Assembly: GCA_016873575.1 (NCBI GenBank)
Contig: VGWY01000030.1
Coordinates: 1-16,754 of the forward strand
Direction: 5' to 3'
Source: Nitrospira sp.
Lineage (GTDB): Bacteria; Nitrospirota; Thermodesulfovibrionia; Thermodesulfovibrionales; SM23-35
Length of the DNA stretch: 16,754 nt
The notes beneath the pieces were generated by a model. It was given only the letters and a program-made list of their open reading frames with translations, was not told the DNA's origin and searched no databases. Made by a program: the position numbers and the translations under genes. Shown one piece after another: positions 7,786-16,090 of the stretch (position 1 is its first letter; every line of letters starts with the position of its first letter).

Positions 7786-8189
7786 AAATATTTGTAGACA
7801 CAGGGGCATTTATAGCACTTACAGATGCAGACGATAAAAATCATGAATTGGCAAAGACTTCCTATCAAAATTTAGTCGAGAAAGGTACAAAATTTGTTAC
7901 AACCAACTTCGTTGTCTGTGAGACGATGAACTATCTAAGGTCAAGGGTATCACACAATGTTTCTGTTATCTTTTGGGAAAACCTCAGGAAGAGTAGCCTT
8001 ATTGAGATAATACATATAACTTCTTCTGTAGAAGATGTTGCTTTTCATATCTTCAAACAATACGATGATAAGGATTTTAGTTTCACTGACTGCACAAGCT
8101 TTGCAATTATGAAATCTTTTAAGATAAATAAGTCATTTTCCTTTGACAAACATTTTGAGCAATATGATAATTTTATCCGCCTGCCCTGA
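7782..8189 (+). CDS. PIN-domain ribonuclease toxin, VapC-like
   Basis: 135 residues, typical PIN/VapC length. The acidic metal-binding residues of the fold are visible: D6 (IFVDTGAF), E47 (VVCETMNYL), D98 and D103 (DFSFTDCTSF), with D122 near the end. VapC toxins are Mg-dependent RNases that cut specific tRNA or rRNA sites and are held inactive by the partner antitoxin. The gene overlaps the antitoxin by 4 bases, so translation is coupled. The active site looks intact, so the module is probably functional. The RNA target cannot be predicted from the sequence. Confidence 0.88.
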   Translation: MKIFVDTGAFIALTDADDKNHELAKTSYQNLVEKGTKFVTTNFVVCETMNYLRSRVSHNVSVIFWENLRKSSLIEIIHITSSVEDVAFHIFKQYDDKDFSFTDCTSFAIMKSFKINKSFSFDKHFEQYDNFIRLP

Positions 8190-8224
8190 ATCTTTTCATG
8201 TAGCATCTCTAACGCTTTTTATAA

Positions 8225-8336
8225 TGTCATTGCGAGGGACAAAGTCCCGAGGCAATCTTACAGAATTTACCCTGAGCCATACATTGAGATTCTTCGCTTC
8301 GCTCAGACTTGTCCTGAGCGAAGCGAAGGAATGACA
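8225..8336. repeat. Palindromic intergenic repeat, TGTCATT...AATGACA, copy 1
   Basis: This 112-bp element is bounded by TGTCATT (8225-8231) and AATGACA (8330-8336). It contains two hairpins: GGGAC-AAA-GTCCC (8236-8248) and a perfect 15-bp stem, CTTCGCTTCGCTCAG at 8292-8306 pairing with 8314-8328 across a 7-base loop. It fills most of the gap between the toxin gene and the ABC ATPase gene. The second element at 14072-14132 has the same ends and the same two-hairpin plan. Such elements are usually present in many copies between genes, and the strong hairpin could also act as a terminator-like or RNA-stabilising structure after vapC. Confidence 0.8.
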
Positions 8337-8376
8337 AAGAGTGAAGGGCACGGAATAAAAGCCGTAGATAAAACTT

Positions 8377-9081
8377 ATGATAGTCCTTGAAAATGTCAGC
8401 AAGTCCTTCCATCAAAGATGGGCTGTAAGGGGGCTCGATATCCATGTCAAGAGGGGAGAGATATTTGGTCTTTTAGGCCCGAATGCTGCTGGGAAGACAA
8501 CTACCATAAAGGTGATGACCGGCCTTCTCAGGCCAACTGAAGGAAGGATACTCATAGGTGGATATGATATTGTAAGAGAGCCGATACAGGCTAAATCTAT
8601 TTTAGGCTATGTCCCTGATAAGGCATTCCTCTATGAAAAACTCAAAGGCCGTGAGTTCCTGATATTTATTGCCTCTCTCCACAGCATTGATAAATCCTCA
8701 GCCATGAAAAGAATTGATGAACTCAGTGAGGAATTTGGCATAAAGGAGATAGAGGGGGAATTGATAGAAAGCTATTCACAGGGCATGAGACAGAGGCTGT
8801 TATTTTTATCTGCGCTGGTACATAATCCTCAAGTCCTTCTCATTGATGAGCCATTTGTGGGCCTTGACCCATTCGGGGTAATAATGCTGAAAGACACAAT
8901 AAAAAAATTTAGCTCTGAAGGTGTCACCATATTCCTGGCAACTCACAGCCTGCACATTGCTGAAGAATTATGCGAAAGGGTTGGACTCATCAGCAAAGGC
9001 TCACTCATAAGCATAAAAACTAGGGAAGAGATCGCAACAGAAGGTGGTCTTCAGGAATTATTTCTGAAGATAACCTCATGA
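8377..9081 (+). CDS. ABC transporter ATP-binding protein (ABC-2 type)
   Basis: 234 residues, a complete nucleotide-binding domain: Walker A GPNAAGKT (34-41), signature SYSQG (132-136), Walker B LLIDEP (154-159), and switch His H190 (ATHS). It hydrolyses ATP to drive the membrane partner encoded immediately downstream, with which it overlaps by 4 bases (ATGA). The sequence is of the ABC-2 exporter class, so export is the likely direction. The Shine-Dalgarno sequence before the ATG is weak. The upstream gap is filled by a palindromic repeat, so the promoter must lie in or near it. The substrate is unknown. Confidence 0.93.
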   Translation: MIVLENVSKSFHQRWAVRGLDIHVKRGEIFGLLGPNAAGKTTTIKVMTGLLRPTEGRILIGGYDIVREPIQAKSILGYVPDKAFLYEKLKGREFLIFIASLHSIDKSSAMKRIDELSEEFGIKEIEGELIESYSQGMRQRLLFLSALVHNPQVLLIDEPFVGLDPFGVIMLKDTIKKFSSEGVTIFLATHSLHIAEELCERVGLISKGSLISIKTREEIATEGGLQELFLKITS

Positions 9082-10727
9082 AAACAACTATTCTTCTCCT
9101 CAGCCCGAAGATACTATCTATTAAAAATTCTACAAACGTGAAATCCGCATTGAAAAGGCTTCCTTTTATATTCATCGGGCTTATCTTCTGGTTAGTATTT
9201 TATATTGGTTCATATGAAGTCCTGAAATTCATCCGTGGTATAGAATTCTTTGGAGAAATCCTTTCCAAGAAACTTCTCTCCATGACCTTTTTCAGCCTCG
9301 GTATCTTTCTTTTTCTCAGCAATATCATCACTGCACTTTCTTGTTTTTATATCTCAAATGATATCCCTCTTTTCATGTCAAGACCAATAGAGATAAAGGA
9401 TATCCTGAGACTCAAGACCATAGAGACAATATCTATTTCATCCTGGATGGTAATATCCTTCATCCCGCCTTTTTTTGTAGCCTATGGAAAGAGCTATAAT
9501 GCTTCACCTCTTTTTTATCTTATGCTTATTCTAACCTTCATCCCTTTTATCCTTATATCAGGTGGTATCGGAGTAGCCGTTGCACATCTGCTTACGAGGG
9601 TATTCCCTGCGAAAAAGACACGGCTTGCACTCCTTGCTGCAGGCCTCCTCCTTTTCTTATTTGCATATATTTCAGTCAGGTCACAATGGTCTATTGATCT
9701 TGCAAGTCCTGAAAGATTTATCCATGCGTTGCTTGCAATAAAGACGGATTCCCCATTTATGCCCAGTTTCTGGATGACTGAGTCTGTTGCACCGCTTCTG
9801 AAAAGACAGACACCGGATGCACTTTATTCATTATTGCTATTCAGCAATAGTGCGTTTATGCTTATGCTATCAGGTGCAATTGGTAACAGGTTTTACAGAA
9901 ATAATCTTGAGAAGATTCAGCCATCTATAGAGCAAAGTATAAAGGTAAGCACAGAGAGGTTTTATCCAGACAGCAATGGTGCAGTTCTATGGAAAGATGT
10001 GAAGATATTTCTCAGGGATCCAGGTCAGTGGTCACAGCTCTTTATTATAGGGTCACTCATACTCATCTATGTCTATAATTTCCAGTCAATCCCCATACAT
10101 ACACTCTCTGAAATTTCACCTTTTATCAAGGAACTTATGGTTCTCATCAATATGCTGATGGCAGGTCTTGTACTTTCTGCAGTCTCAGCAAGATTTCTTT
10201 ATGCCTCGATAAGCCTTGAAGGTATGGCCTTCTGGATAATAAGGACATCACCGCTAACCACAAAAAGATTCCTCTGGTCAAAATTCTTATATGGCTTTAT
10301 TCCTGTAACAGTCATCCTGTTAACCATTGTGTCCATAACAAATATAGCAATTGGTGCAGGCAGTATATTAATGCTCCTCTCCGAAATTACGGTATTGATC
10401 CTCTGTATCTCTATAAGCGGACTTGGCACAGGAATGGGTGCCATGCATGCAAGGTTCAGATACGAAAATATAGCCTCTATTTCAATGAGCCCCGGCGGGA
10501 TGCTCTTTATGCTTATTGCATTCTCGATAGTGCTTCTGACAGTCTCTTTCGAGACATGGTGTTTTTACCTTTACAAAAAAACAGAGATATCACATCTTGC
10601 ACCCAGTTTTATGGAGAAGAGTCAGTTCATCATGGCAGGTCTTTTCATACTTATCCTGAATAGCCTTGCCTTTTATATACCTATGAAGAGGGGTGAAAGA
10701 TGTCTCGAAGGCGATTTCATTGTTTGA
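9078..10727 (+). CDS. ABC-2 type exporter membrane protein
   Basis: 549 residues with many hydrophobic segments, for example FIFIGLIFWLVFYIGS (about 30-45), the stretch before CFYISND (about 70-90), two near 120-170, one near 190, and a run of several after residue 340 to the C-terminus. A hydrophilic region of about 100 residues lies in the middle (about 210-330, with few or no membrane segments apart from one short stretch). It is the membrane half of the transporter whose ATPase overlaps its start by 4 bases. The size suggests one polypeptide carrying two ABC-2 like halves. I cannot identify the substrate; ABC exporters of this kind move drugs, peptides, lipids or polysaccharides. Confidence 0.85.
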   Translation: MKTTILLLSPKILSIKNSTNVKSALKRLPFIFIGLIFWLVFYIGSYEVLKFIRGIEFFGEILSKKLLSMTFFSLGIFLFLSNIITALSCFYISNDIPLFMSRPIEIKDILRLKTIETISISSWMVISFIPPFFVAYGKSYNASPLFYLMLILTFIPFILISGGIGVAVAHLLTRVFPAKKTRLALLAAGLLLFLFAYISVRSQWSIDLASPERFIHALLAIKTDSPFMPSFWMTESVAPLLKRQTPDALYSLLLFSNSAFMLMLSGAIGNRFYRNNLEKIQPSIEQSIKVSTERFYPDSNGAVLWKDVKIFLRDPGQWSQLFIIGSLILIYVYNFQSIPIHTLSEISPFIKELMVLINMLMAGLVLSAVSARFLYASISLEGMAFWIIRTSPLTTKRFLWSKFLYGFIPVTVILLTIVSITNIAIGAGSILMLLSEITVLILCISISGLGTGMGAMHARFRYENIASISMSPGGMLFMLIAFSIVLLTVSFETWCFYLYKKTEISHLAPSFMEKSQFIMAGLFILILNSLAFYIPMKRGERCLEGDFIV

Positions 10728-10743
10728 TTGAATATCCAACAAT

Positions 10744-10857
10744 CTATTTTGACTTTTTCTTTTTCAGTGTAAAGAAGAGTAATACCGTTGCGCCTATTCC
10801 GATGAAAGAACGGACAATTGCACCTGATATTACAATACCCTTTTTCAAAATCTTCAT
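10744..10857 (-). CDS. Small single-pass membrane protein (37 aa), unrecognised
   Basis: Minus-strand ATG at 10857 follows an AAGGA Shine-Dalgarno sequence with a 7-base gap and opens a frame of 37 residues to a TAG at 10744-10746. It begins MKILKKGIVISGAIVRSF and ends KKKKSK: a basic N-terminus, one hydrophobic helix (about 8-31) and a Lys-rich tail, typical of a small inner-membrane protein with the tail in the cytosol. An in-frame ATG at 10878 would add 7 residues but has a poorer site. It is convergent with the ABC permease gene (16 bp apart) and divergent from the TPR lipoprotein gene. I do not recognise the family and cannot assign a role. Confidence 0.55.
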   Translation of the reverse strand: MKILKKGIVISGAIVRSFIGIGATVLLFFTLKKKKSK

Positions 10858-10892
10858 ACAGCTATCCTTGTAAGTCATCCTAAACGAATTAT

Positions 10893-10903
10893 ATCACCTC
10901 CTT
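10893..10903 (-). promoter_or_regulatory. Full-length anti-16S Shine-Dalgarno-like motif
   Basis: On the minus strand, AAGGAGGTGAT is an 11-base match to the complement of the usual 16S rRNA 3' end. It lies too far (about 14 bases beyond the motif) from the ATG at 10878 and further from the preferred ATG at 10857. It runs directly into TATAAT, so it may instead be part of a promoter for the small membrane protein. No good -35 box is seen at the expected distance. Confidence 0.3.
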
Positions 10904-10950
10904 ATGTAAATCTGTTACAATATTAAAAAAATCTTACACGGGGTTTATAT

Positions 10951-11475
10951 ATGAAAAGAGCATGTATTGTATGTTTCGTCTTTCTTTTCCTTTTGATGAG
11001 CTGCCAGAAAAAAGAAGAGCCTAAGGTTAAGCCTCCATTCCCGACAGGCCCCATATACGGACAAAGTCGAATCATGCAACTTCAGGAATCAGTCAGACAG
11101 AACCCCAAAAATCTGAGTGCATGGATTGAATTCGGCAACCTACTGATGGATACCTCCCAGTTTCAAGAGGCTATCAATGCATATCAGAAAGCGCTTGATT
11201 TGGATCCAAATAACGTGGATGTGAGAGTTGATATGGGTACCTGTTATCGGAATATCGGAAAGTCTGATAGAGCAGTTGAGGAATACAGAAAGGCAATAGG
11301 TATAAATCCGAACCATCTGAATGCCCACAGGAATCTTGGCGTTGTCCTTGCCTTTGACTTTAAAAAGAAACAAGAGGCTGTTCAAGAGTTCGAGGAATAT
11401 CTTAGATTGTCTCCAGAGAGTCCTGATGCTCCAAAGATACGACAACTGGTAAAGAAACTCAGGGCATCTAAATAA
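10951..11475 (+). CDS. TPR-repeat lipoprotein
   Basis: 174 residues. The signal peptide ends in a lipobox-like LLMSC with C18, so the protein is probably lipidated and faces the periplasm. After a Lys/Pro linker come about three tetratricopeptide repeats (roughly 50-83, 84-117 and 118-152), recognisable by alternating small and aromatic residues such as AWIEFGNLL, EAINAYQKALDLDPNN and AVEEYRKAIGINPNH. TPR domains bind other proteins; the partner is unknown. A GGGG stretch lies about 8 bases before the ATG. It is followed 25 bp later by purF and may be on the same transcript, though a functional link is not obvious. Confidence 0.85.
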   Translation: MKRACIVCFVFLFLLMSCQKKEEPKVKPPFPTGPIYGQSRIMQLQESVRQNPKNLSAWIEFGNLLMDTSQFQEAINAYQKALDLDPNNVDVRVDMGTCYRNIGKSDRAVEEYRKAIGINPNHLNAHRNLGVVLAFDFKKKQEAVQEFEEYLRLSPESPDAPKIRQLVKKLRASK

Positions 11476-11500
11476 TCCGAAAAGTCTGATATATGTTAAA

Positions 11501-12910
11501 ATGAGTTTTGTGATATACGATATCCACGAAGAATGCGGTATATTCGGGGTATACGGACACCCTGAGGCTGCAAACCTCACATACCTTGGCCTTTACGCAC
11601 TCCAACACAGAGGGCAGGAGGGTGCCGGCATCTGTTCATCGGATGGGAGGCAGCTCTTCCTTGAAAAATCAATGGGTTTAGTTGCTGATATTTTCAATGA
11701 AAAGAGGCTGAAGAGACTTCCGGGTCATACAGCAATAGGACATAATCGCTATTCTACAGCCGGAAGCAGCGTCCTGAAGAATGTTCAACCGATCGTCGCA
11801 AATTTTGCCCTTGGCTCACTTGCTATAGCACATAACGGAAACCTCGTGAATGCGATAGAGCTCAGGACGTCCCTTGAGAATGAAGGGGCAATATTTCAAT
11901 CAACTTCAGATAGTGAGGTTGTTGTGCACCTCGTTGCCCATTCAAAAGGAGCTGACTTTTATGAAAGGGTTGTCCACGCAGTTAAGCATATTAGTGGTGC
12001 CTTCAGTTTGCTTATATTGAGGGAAAAAGAGCTTATCGCAGTAAGGGACCCTTATGGTGTGAGGCCGCTCTCCCTGGGGATGAAGGATGGTGCATATATT
12101 CTTGCTTCAGAGACATGCGCCTTTGACCTCATAAGTGCAAAGTATGTGCGTGACATAGAGCCAGGCGAGATACTGATAATAAATGATAGCGGTCTCAAGT
12201 CTCTGAAAGTGCTCACGAGCCCAAGGAAGGCATTCTGCGTATTCGAGTTCATCTACTTTTCGAGACCCGACAGCAATATCTTTGGAGGGTTGAATGTGAA
12301 CGAGTTACGGAAAGAATTCGGGAGACAGCTTGCAATAGAAGCTAATACAGATGCAGACCTTGTGATACCAGTACCTGACTCAGGTGTCCCAGCAGCACTC
12401 GGATTTTCAGAGAAGAGTAAAATACCATTCGAATTCGGCCTTATAAGAAACCATTATGTTGGAAGGACATTTATAGAACCAAAGCACAGCATAAGACATT
12501 TTGGTGTTAAGGTAAAGCTCAACCCCGTGAGGAAACTTCTTGAGGGGAAAAGATTGGTCGTTATAGATGATTCAATAATCAGAGGGACCACGAGCAAGAA
12601 GATAGTCAAGATGCTCAGGGAAGGAGGGGGGGCAAAAGAGGTACATCTCAAGATAAGCTCTCCTCAGACCATTGGCCCCTGTTTCTATGGTATAGATACA
12701 CCTACCAGACAGGAACTCATCGCATCCACCCATCTTTTAGAAGAGATCAGAAAATATGTAACCGCTGATTCCCTCACCTATTTAAGCCTTGAAGGGCTCA
12801 AAAAGATTGTCCCGAATTCTCATAATTTCTGCACTGCATGTTTCAATAATGACTACCCTATCAGTTTTCCAGGTGAACATCTCGAACAAATGGAATTTTT
12901 ATTCCGGTAG
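11501..12910 (+). CDS. purF: Amidophosphoribosyltransferase (EC 2.4.2.14)
   Basis: 469 residues. It catalyses the first step of de novo purine synthesis: PRPP plus glutamine gives phosphoribosylamine. C12 (EECGIFGV) is the catalytic N-terminal nucleophile, exposed after removal of an 11-residue propeptide as in Bacillus subtilis PurF. Typical glutaminase motifs follow (GHNRYSTAGSS, HNGNLVN). The PRPP loop is VVIDDSIIRGTTS at 353-365. C246, C394, C444 and C447 (CTAC) match the four ligands of the structural [4Fe-4S] cluster of the Bacillus-type enzyme, so this is an Fe-S form. The Shine-Dalgarno sequence is weak. The stop is 7 bases before the probable start of the aminopeptidase gene. Confidence 0.97.
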   Translation: MSFVIYDIHEECGIFGVYGHPEAANLTYLGLYALQHRGQEGAGICSSDGRQLFLEKSMGLVADIFNEKRLKRLPGHTAIGHNRYSTAGSSVLKNVQPIVANFALGSLAIAHNGNLVNAIELRTSLENEGAIFQSTSDSEVVVHLVAHSKGADFYERVVHAVKHISGAFSLLILREKELIAVRDPYGVRPLSLGMKDGAYILASETCAFDLISAKYVRDIEPGEILIINDSGLKSLKVLTSPRKAFCVFEFIYFSRPDSNIFGGLNVNELRKEFGRQLAIEANTDADLVIPVPDSGVPAALGFSEKSKIPFEFGLIRNHYVGRTFIEPKHSIRHFGVKVKLNPVRKLLEGKRLVVIDDSIIRGTTSKKIVKMLREGGGAKEVHLKISSPQTIGPCFYGIDTPTRQELIASTHLLEEIRKYVTADSLTYLSLEGLKKIVPNSHNFCTACFNNDYPISFPGEHLEQMEFLFR

Positions 12911-12917
12911 AATCACG

Positions 12918-14048
12918 TTGATAACCAACGCAATAAGAGATATATTCAGGGTCAACCTCGGTGTTAAAAAATATGAGAGGGTCCTTTTATTTACTGACAG
13001 ACCTTTAGAGAAGGAACGGATAGATGAATCAGATAGTGGGCGAAGATCAAGACTCAGGTGTCTCTCTTTGCTTACAGCAGAGATAGGCAAGAACTTTTGT
13101 AAAACACTCATATTTCATGAATATCCAGCTACAGGCAGCCATGGTGCAGAACCACCAGAATATCTCTGGAAACTTGCATTTGGTGAAAAGGCTATCGAAT
13201 CTTTAAAGAAGGGCGGGGTTTTCTTCCCTATTCTGACAAAAAATATTGAAGGTCGGGATATGAAAAGGGCTGAGGATATTATCAGAAAATATAAAAAGCA
13301 AGTTGTGAACTGTGTAGTTGCCCTTTCAAATTATTCGACAAGCCATACGAGGTTCAGAGATTTCCTGACGAGAGTTTGCGGTTGCAGATATGCAAGTATG
13401 CCCCTTTTTGATAGCTTTATGCTCGAGGGTGCAATGAATGTTGACTGGAAAACACTTGCAAACAGGACAAAAATGCTTGCCGGGGAAGTAAACAAGGCTG
13501 AATTTATAGATGTAAAGACCTCAAATGGCTCCCATATCTCTTTTTCAAAAAAGGGGAGAAAGGCACATTCAGATACCGGCGTCCTTACCAGACCAGGCTC
13601 TTTTGGCAACCTTCCGGCAGGAGAGGTTTTCCTCGCACCATTAGAAGGAACAGCCAAGGGCAAACTCATCCTCGAATGGGCTCCGACAAGACAACTGAAG
13701 TCTCCGATAACATTTATAGTAAAAAATGGTTTTGTGGTAAATGTCTCAGGAGAAGATGAGTATGTAGAATATCTCAGCACGAAGCTTTCAGAAAGGAAGG
13801 AAAATAGAAATATTGCTGAGCTTGGTATTGGTACTAACGACCGCGCTACAAGGCCGGACAATATTCTTGAATCAGAAAAGATCCTCGGGACAATTCACAT
13901 AGCGCTTGGTGACAACATCTCATTTGGTGGAAAGATTAAAACGCCCTTTCACCAGGACTTTGTGTTTTTCAAACCGACTGTAACATTGATTCGTAAAGAT
14001 GGCAGCAAGAAGGATATACTTAAGTCTGGCAGATTGGTATGTTATTAA
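12918..14048 (+). CDS. M29-type aminopeptidase (thermophilic metalloprotease family)
   Basis: 376 residues from TTG 12918. The C-terminal half has the M29 hallmarks: LPAGEV with E236, AELGIGTN with E301, LESEK (E318/E320), TIHIALG with H327, and FHQD with H345 and D347, which would form the dinuclear metal site. M29 enzymes (AmpS/AmpT type) release N-terminal amino acids from peptides in the cytosol. A longer frame extends back to ATG 12789 inside purF, but the extra 43 residues are antipodal to the family's usual start (ITNAIRDIFRVNLGVK), so the TTG just after the purF stop is preferred. There is no good ribosome binding site there, which fits coupling to purF. The start is the least certain part. 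Confidence 0.87.
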   Translation: MITNAIRDIFRVNLGVKKYERVLLFTDRPLEKERIDESDSGRRSRLRCLSLLTAEIGKNFCKTLIFHEYPATGSHGAEPPEYLWKLAFGEKAIESLKKGGVFFPILTKNIEGRDMKRAEDIIRKYKKQVVNCVVALSNYSTSHTRFRDFLTRVCGCRYASMPLFDSFMLEGAMNVDWKTLANRTKMLAGEVNKAEFIDVKTSNGSHISFSKKGRKAHSDTGVLTRPGSFGNLPAGEVFLAPLEGTAKGKLILEWAPTRQLKSPITFIVKNGFVVNVSGEDEYVEYLSTKLSERKENRNIAELGIGTNDRATRPDNILESEKILGTIHIALGDNISFGGKIKTPFHQDFVFFKPTVTLIRKDGSKKDILKSGRLVCY

Positions 14049-14071
14049 TTAGATAATTAAATATCCCTGTA

Positions 14072-14132
14072 TGTCATTCCCGTCTATCGGGAATCTTTCT
14101 TTGAGAAGGATTTCGGACAAGCCGAAATGACA
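14072..14132. repeat. Palindromic intergenic repeat, TGTCATT...AATGACA, copy 2
   Basis: This 61-bp element is bounded by TGTCATT (14072-14078) and AATGACA (14126-14132). It contains two small hairpins, TTCCCG-TCTAT-CGGGAA (14077-14093) and TTTCGG-ACAAG-CCGAAA (14111-14127). It shares its ends and two-hairpin plan with the element at 8225-8336 but not its core sequence. It lies in the 161-bp gap between the aminopeptidase gene and selB; the rest of that gap is AT-rich, and I see no clear promoter in it. Confidence 0.8.
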
Positions 14133-14209
14133 GAAAAAGAGTAAAAAATACTTACTGAGCAGTTTATTATACACAGGCAATAGAATTTTGCGAGTGAGGT
14201 TTATTCTCT

Positions 14210-16090
14210 ATGCGATATATCATTCTTGGCACTGCTGGTCATATTGATCATGGGAAGAGTGCCCTTGTAAAGGCTCTGACAGGCATAGACCCTGACAGGC
14301 TGAAGGAAGAGAAAGAGCGGGGCATTACCATTGACCTCGGGTTTGCAGACCTCGCATATCCTGATGGCCTTACTGTCGGGATTGTAGATGTCCCGGGGCA
14401 TGAAAGACTCGTTAAAAATATGCTTGCAGGTGCAGGCGGTATAGATCTCGTGCTTCTTGTTATTGCTGCTGATGAAGGCATCATGCCACAAAGCCGTGAG
14501 CATCTCCATATATGCAACCTTCTGAAGATCAAATCAGGACTTATTGCAATCACAAAGGCAGATCTTGTAGATAATGAATGGCTTGAACTCGTCGAGGATG
14601 AGGTGAAGGACTTTGTAAAGGGTACTTTCCTCGAAGGGACTTCAATAGTGCCTGTCTCGTCAAAAACAATGTTCAATATAGATTTACTGAAAGAAGAGAT
14701 TAAAAAGGTTGCATTAAAGGTCGACCCAAAACCAGCAAGTGGTCTCTTTAGGCTCCCTATAGACAGGGTTTTTACACTAAAGGGATTTGGGACTGTTGTT
14801 ACAGGAACTGCCGTCTCCGGAAGCATTTCTGTTGACGATGCTGTGGAGATACTGCCGAGCAATGTCAAAACCAGGGTTCGAGGACTTCACAGTCATGGCA
14901 AACCATTACAGACTGCATATGCAGGCCAGAGGGTGGCGATCAATCTTCAGGGTGTAGAGAAGGAAGACCTTACAAGGGGAGATTCGGTTGTCATTCCTAA
15001 AAGGTTTCCTACAACAAAAACGATTGATGCAAAGATAGAAATGCTTTCAGAGGCACCAATCCTGAAAAGTAAAAGCACTGTCCATTTTCACCTCGGCACA
15101 TCAGAGACTATAGCAAGGATTATTCTCTACAACAGAGATGAGCTTCAGGCAGGTGAGAGTTGTTACTGTCAGTTCAGGCTCCAGGACCCTGTTATCTCCA
15201 TGTCTGGCGATAGATACATTATAAGGAGATTTTCACCGGTTGAAACAATTGGTGGAGGTGAAGTGCTTGACCCATATCCATCACGGAGAAGACGAAAAGA
15301 AGGTACAGAAGACCTGATGATATTCGAGCAAGGTAGTCTAACTGAAAAGATTAGCATGAAGGTTCAAAAATCAGGACTGCACGGTATTCCAATGCTGTCC
15401 ATTGAGGGATGGATAAAAGCTGAGATACCGACAATAAAGGATGTAATACGGTCACTGAAAGAAAAACGTATCCTCGTCGGTATTGAGGATGTGCTCATTC
15501 ACAAGGCTTCTTTTGATGCCTTCAGAGCAAAGGTTTTTCAGAACCTCAATGAGTTTCATAAAAAAAATCCACTCAAACCCGGGATGCTGAAAGAGGAACT
15601 AAAGGCTAATCTCAATATTGAACCAAGGCTCTTTCATGGCCTCATGGCATCACTTGAAAAAGATATTGTTATAGATAAAGAATTAATCCGACTTTCAACC
15701 TTCAAGGTGGCTTTATCTCAGGCAGATGAAACACTCAAGGCAAAGATAGTAGGACTTTTTGAAAAGGGTGGATTTCAACCTCCAACGAAGGAAGAGCTAT
15801 CCCAGACGCTTAAACTTGATCAGAAACAATTATCAGACATTTTGAAGCTCCTTGCAAAAGAGGGAAGTCTTGTGAGGATTAACGATTCCATGTATGTAAC
15901 ATCCTCAGTTTTTAACAAAATGATCCAAACCCTTAAGGAATTTTTTGGCAAAAAATCTGAAATGACTGTAGCAGAGTTCAGGGACATCCTCGGTACAACA
16001 AGAAAGTACGCCCTGCCTTTCCTCGAATACCTCGATTCAAACAAGGTTACCATGAGGGTTGGGGATGTAAGGAAGTTTCTACTCCCGTGA
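14210..16090 (+). CDS. selB: Selenocysteine-specific elongation factor SelB
   Basis: 626 residues, normal for bacterial SelB. The N-terminal GTPase domain has G1 AGHIDHGKS (9-17), the switch region GITIDLGF, G3 DVPGHE (60-65) and G4 TKAD (115-118). Two beta-barrel domains follow (to about 370), then a C-terminal winged-helix region (about 375-626). It binds selenocysteinyl-tRNA and, through the winged helices, the SECIS hairpin of selenoprotein mRNAs, placing Sec at in-frame UGA. The HID motif in G1 and the long C-terminus separate it from EF-Tu. GAGG lies about 10 bases before the ATG. No selA, selC or selD gene is visible in this window. Confidence 0.96.
   Translation: MRYIILGTAGHIDHGKSALVKALTGIDPDRLKEEKERGITIDLGFADLAYPDGLTVGIVDVPGHERLVKNMLAGAGGIDLVLLVIAADEGIMPQSREHLHICNLLKIKSGLIAITKADLVDNEWLELVEDEVKDFVKGTFLEGTSIVPVSSKTMFNIDLLKEEIKKVALKVDPKPASGLFRLPIDRVFTLKGFGTVVTGTAVSGSISVDDAVEILPSNVKTRVRGLHSHGKPLQTAYAGQRVAINLQGVEKEDLTRGDSVVIPKRFPTTKTIDAKIEMLSEAPILKSKSTVHFHLGTSETIARIILYNRDELQAGESCYCQFRLQDPVISMSGDRYIIRRFSPVETIGGGEVLDPYPSRRRRKEGTEDLMIFEQGSLTEKISMKVQKSGLHGIPMLSIEGWIKAEIPTIKDVIRSLKEKRILVGIEDVLIHKASFDAFRAKVFQNLNEFHKKNPLKPGMLKEELKANLNIEPRLFHGLMASLEKDIVIDKELIRLSTFKVALSQADETLKAKIVGLFEKGGFQPPTKEELSQTLKLDQKQLSDILKLLAKEGSLVRINDSMYVTSSVFNKMIQTLKEFFGKKSEMTVAEFRDILGTTRKYALPFLEYLDSNKVTMRVGDVRKFLLP

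Noticed and set aside
8190..8445. Short open frames on both strands across the repeat after vapC
   Set aside because: They translate the palindromic repeat and overlap the ABC ATPase start; Arg/Ser/Leu-rich shadow peptides with no ribosome binding sites.
13331..13861. 176-residue minus-strand open frame opposite the aminopeptidase gene
   Set aside because: Antisense to a gene with clear M29 motifs; no ribosome binding site and shadow-like composition.
14248..14868. 206-residue minus-strand open frame opposite selB
   Set aside because: It lies entirely antisense to the GTPase and barrel domains of SelB, whose motifs are intact, and has a Ser/Pro-rich composition typical of a shadow frame.
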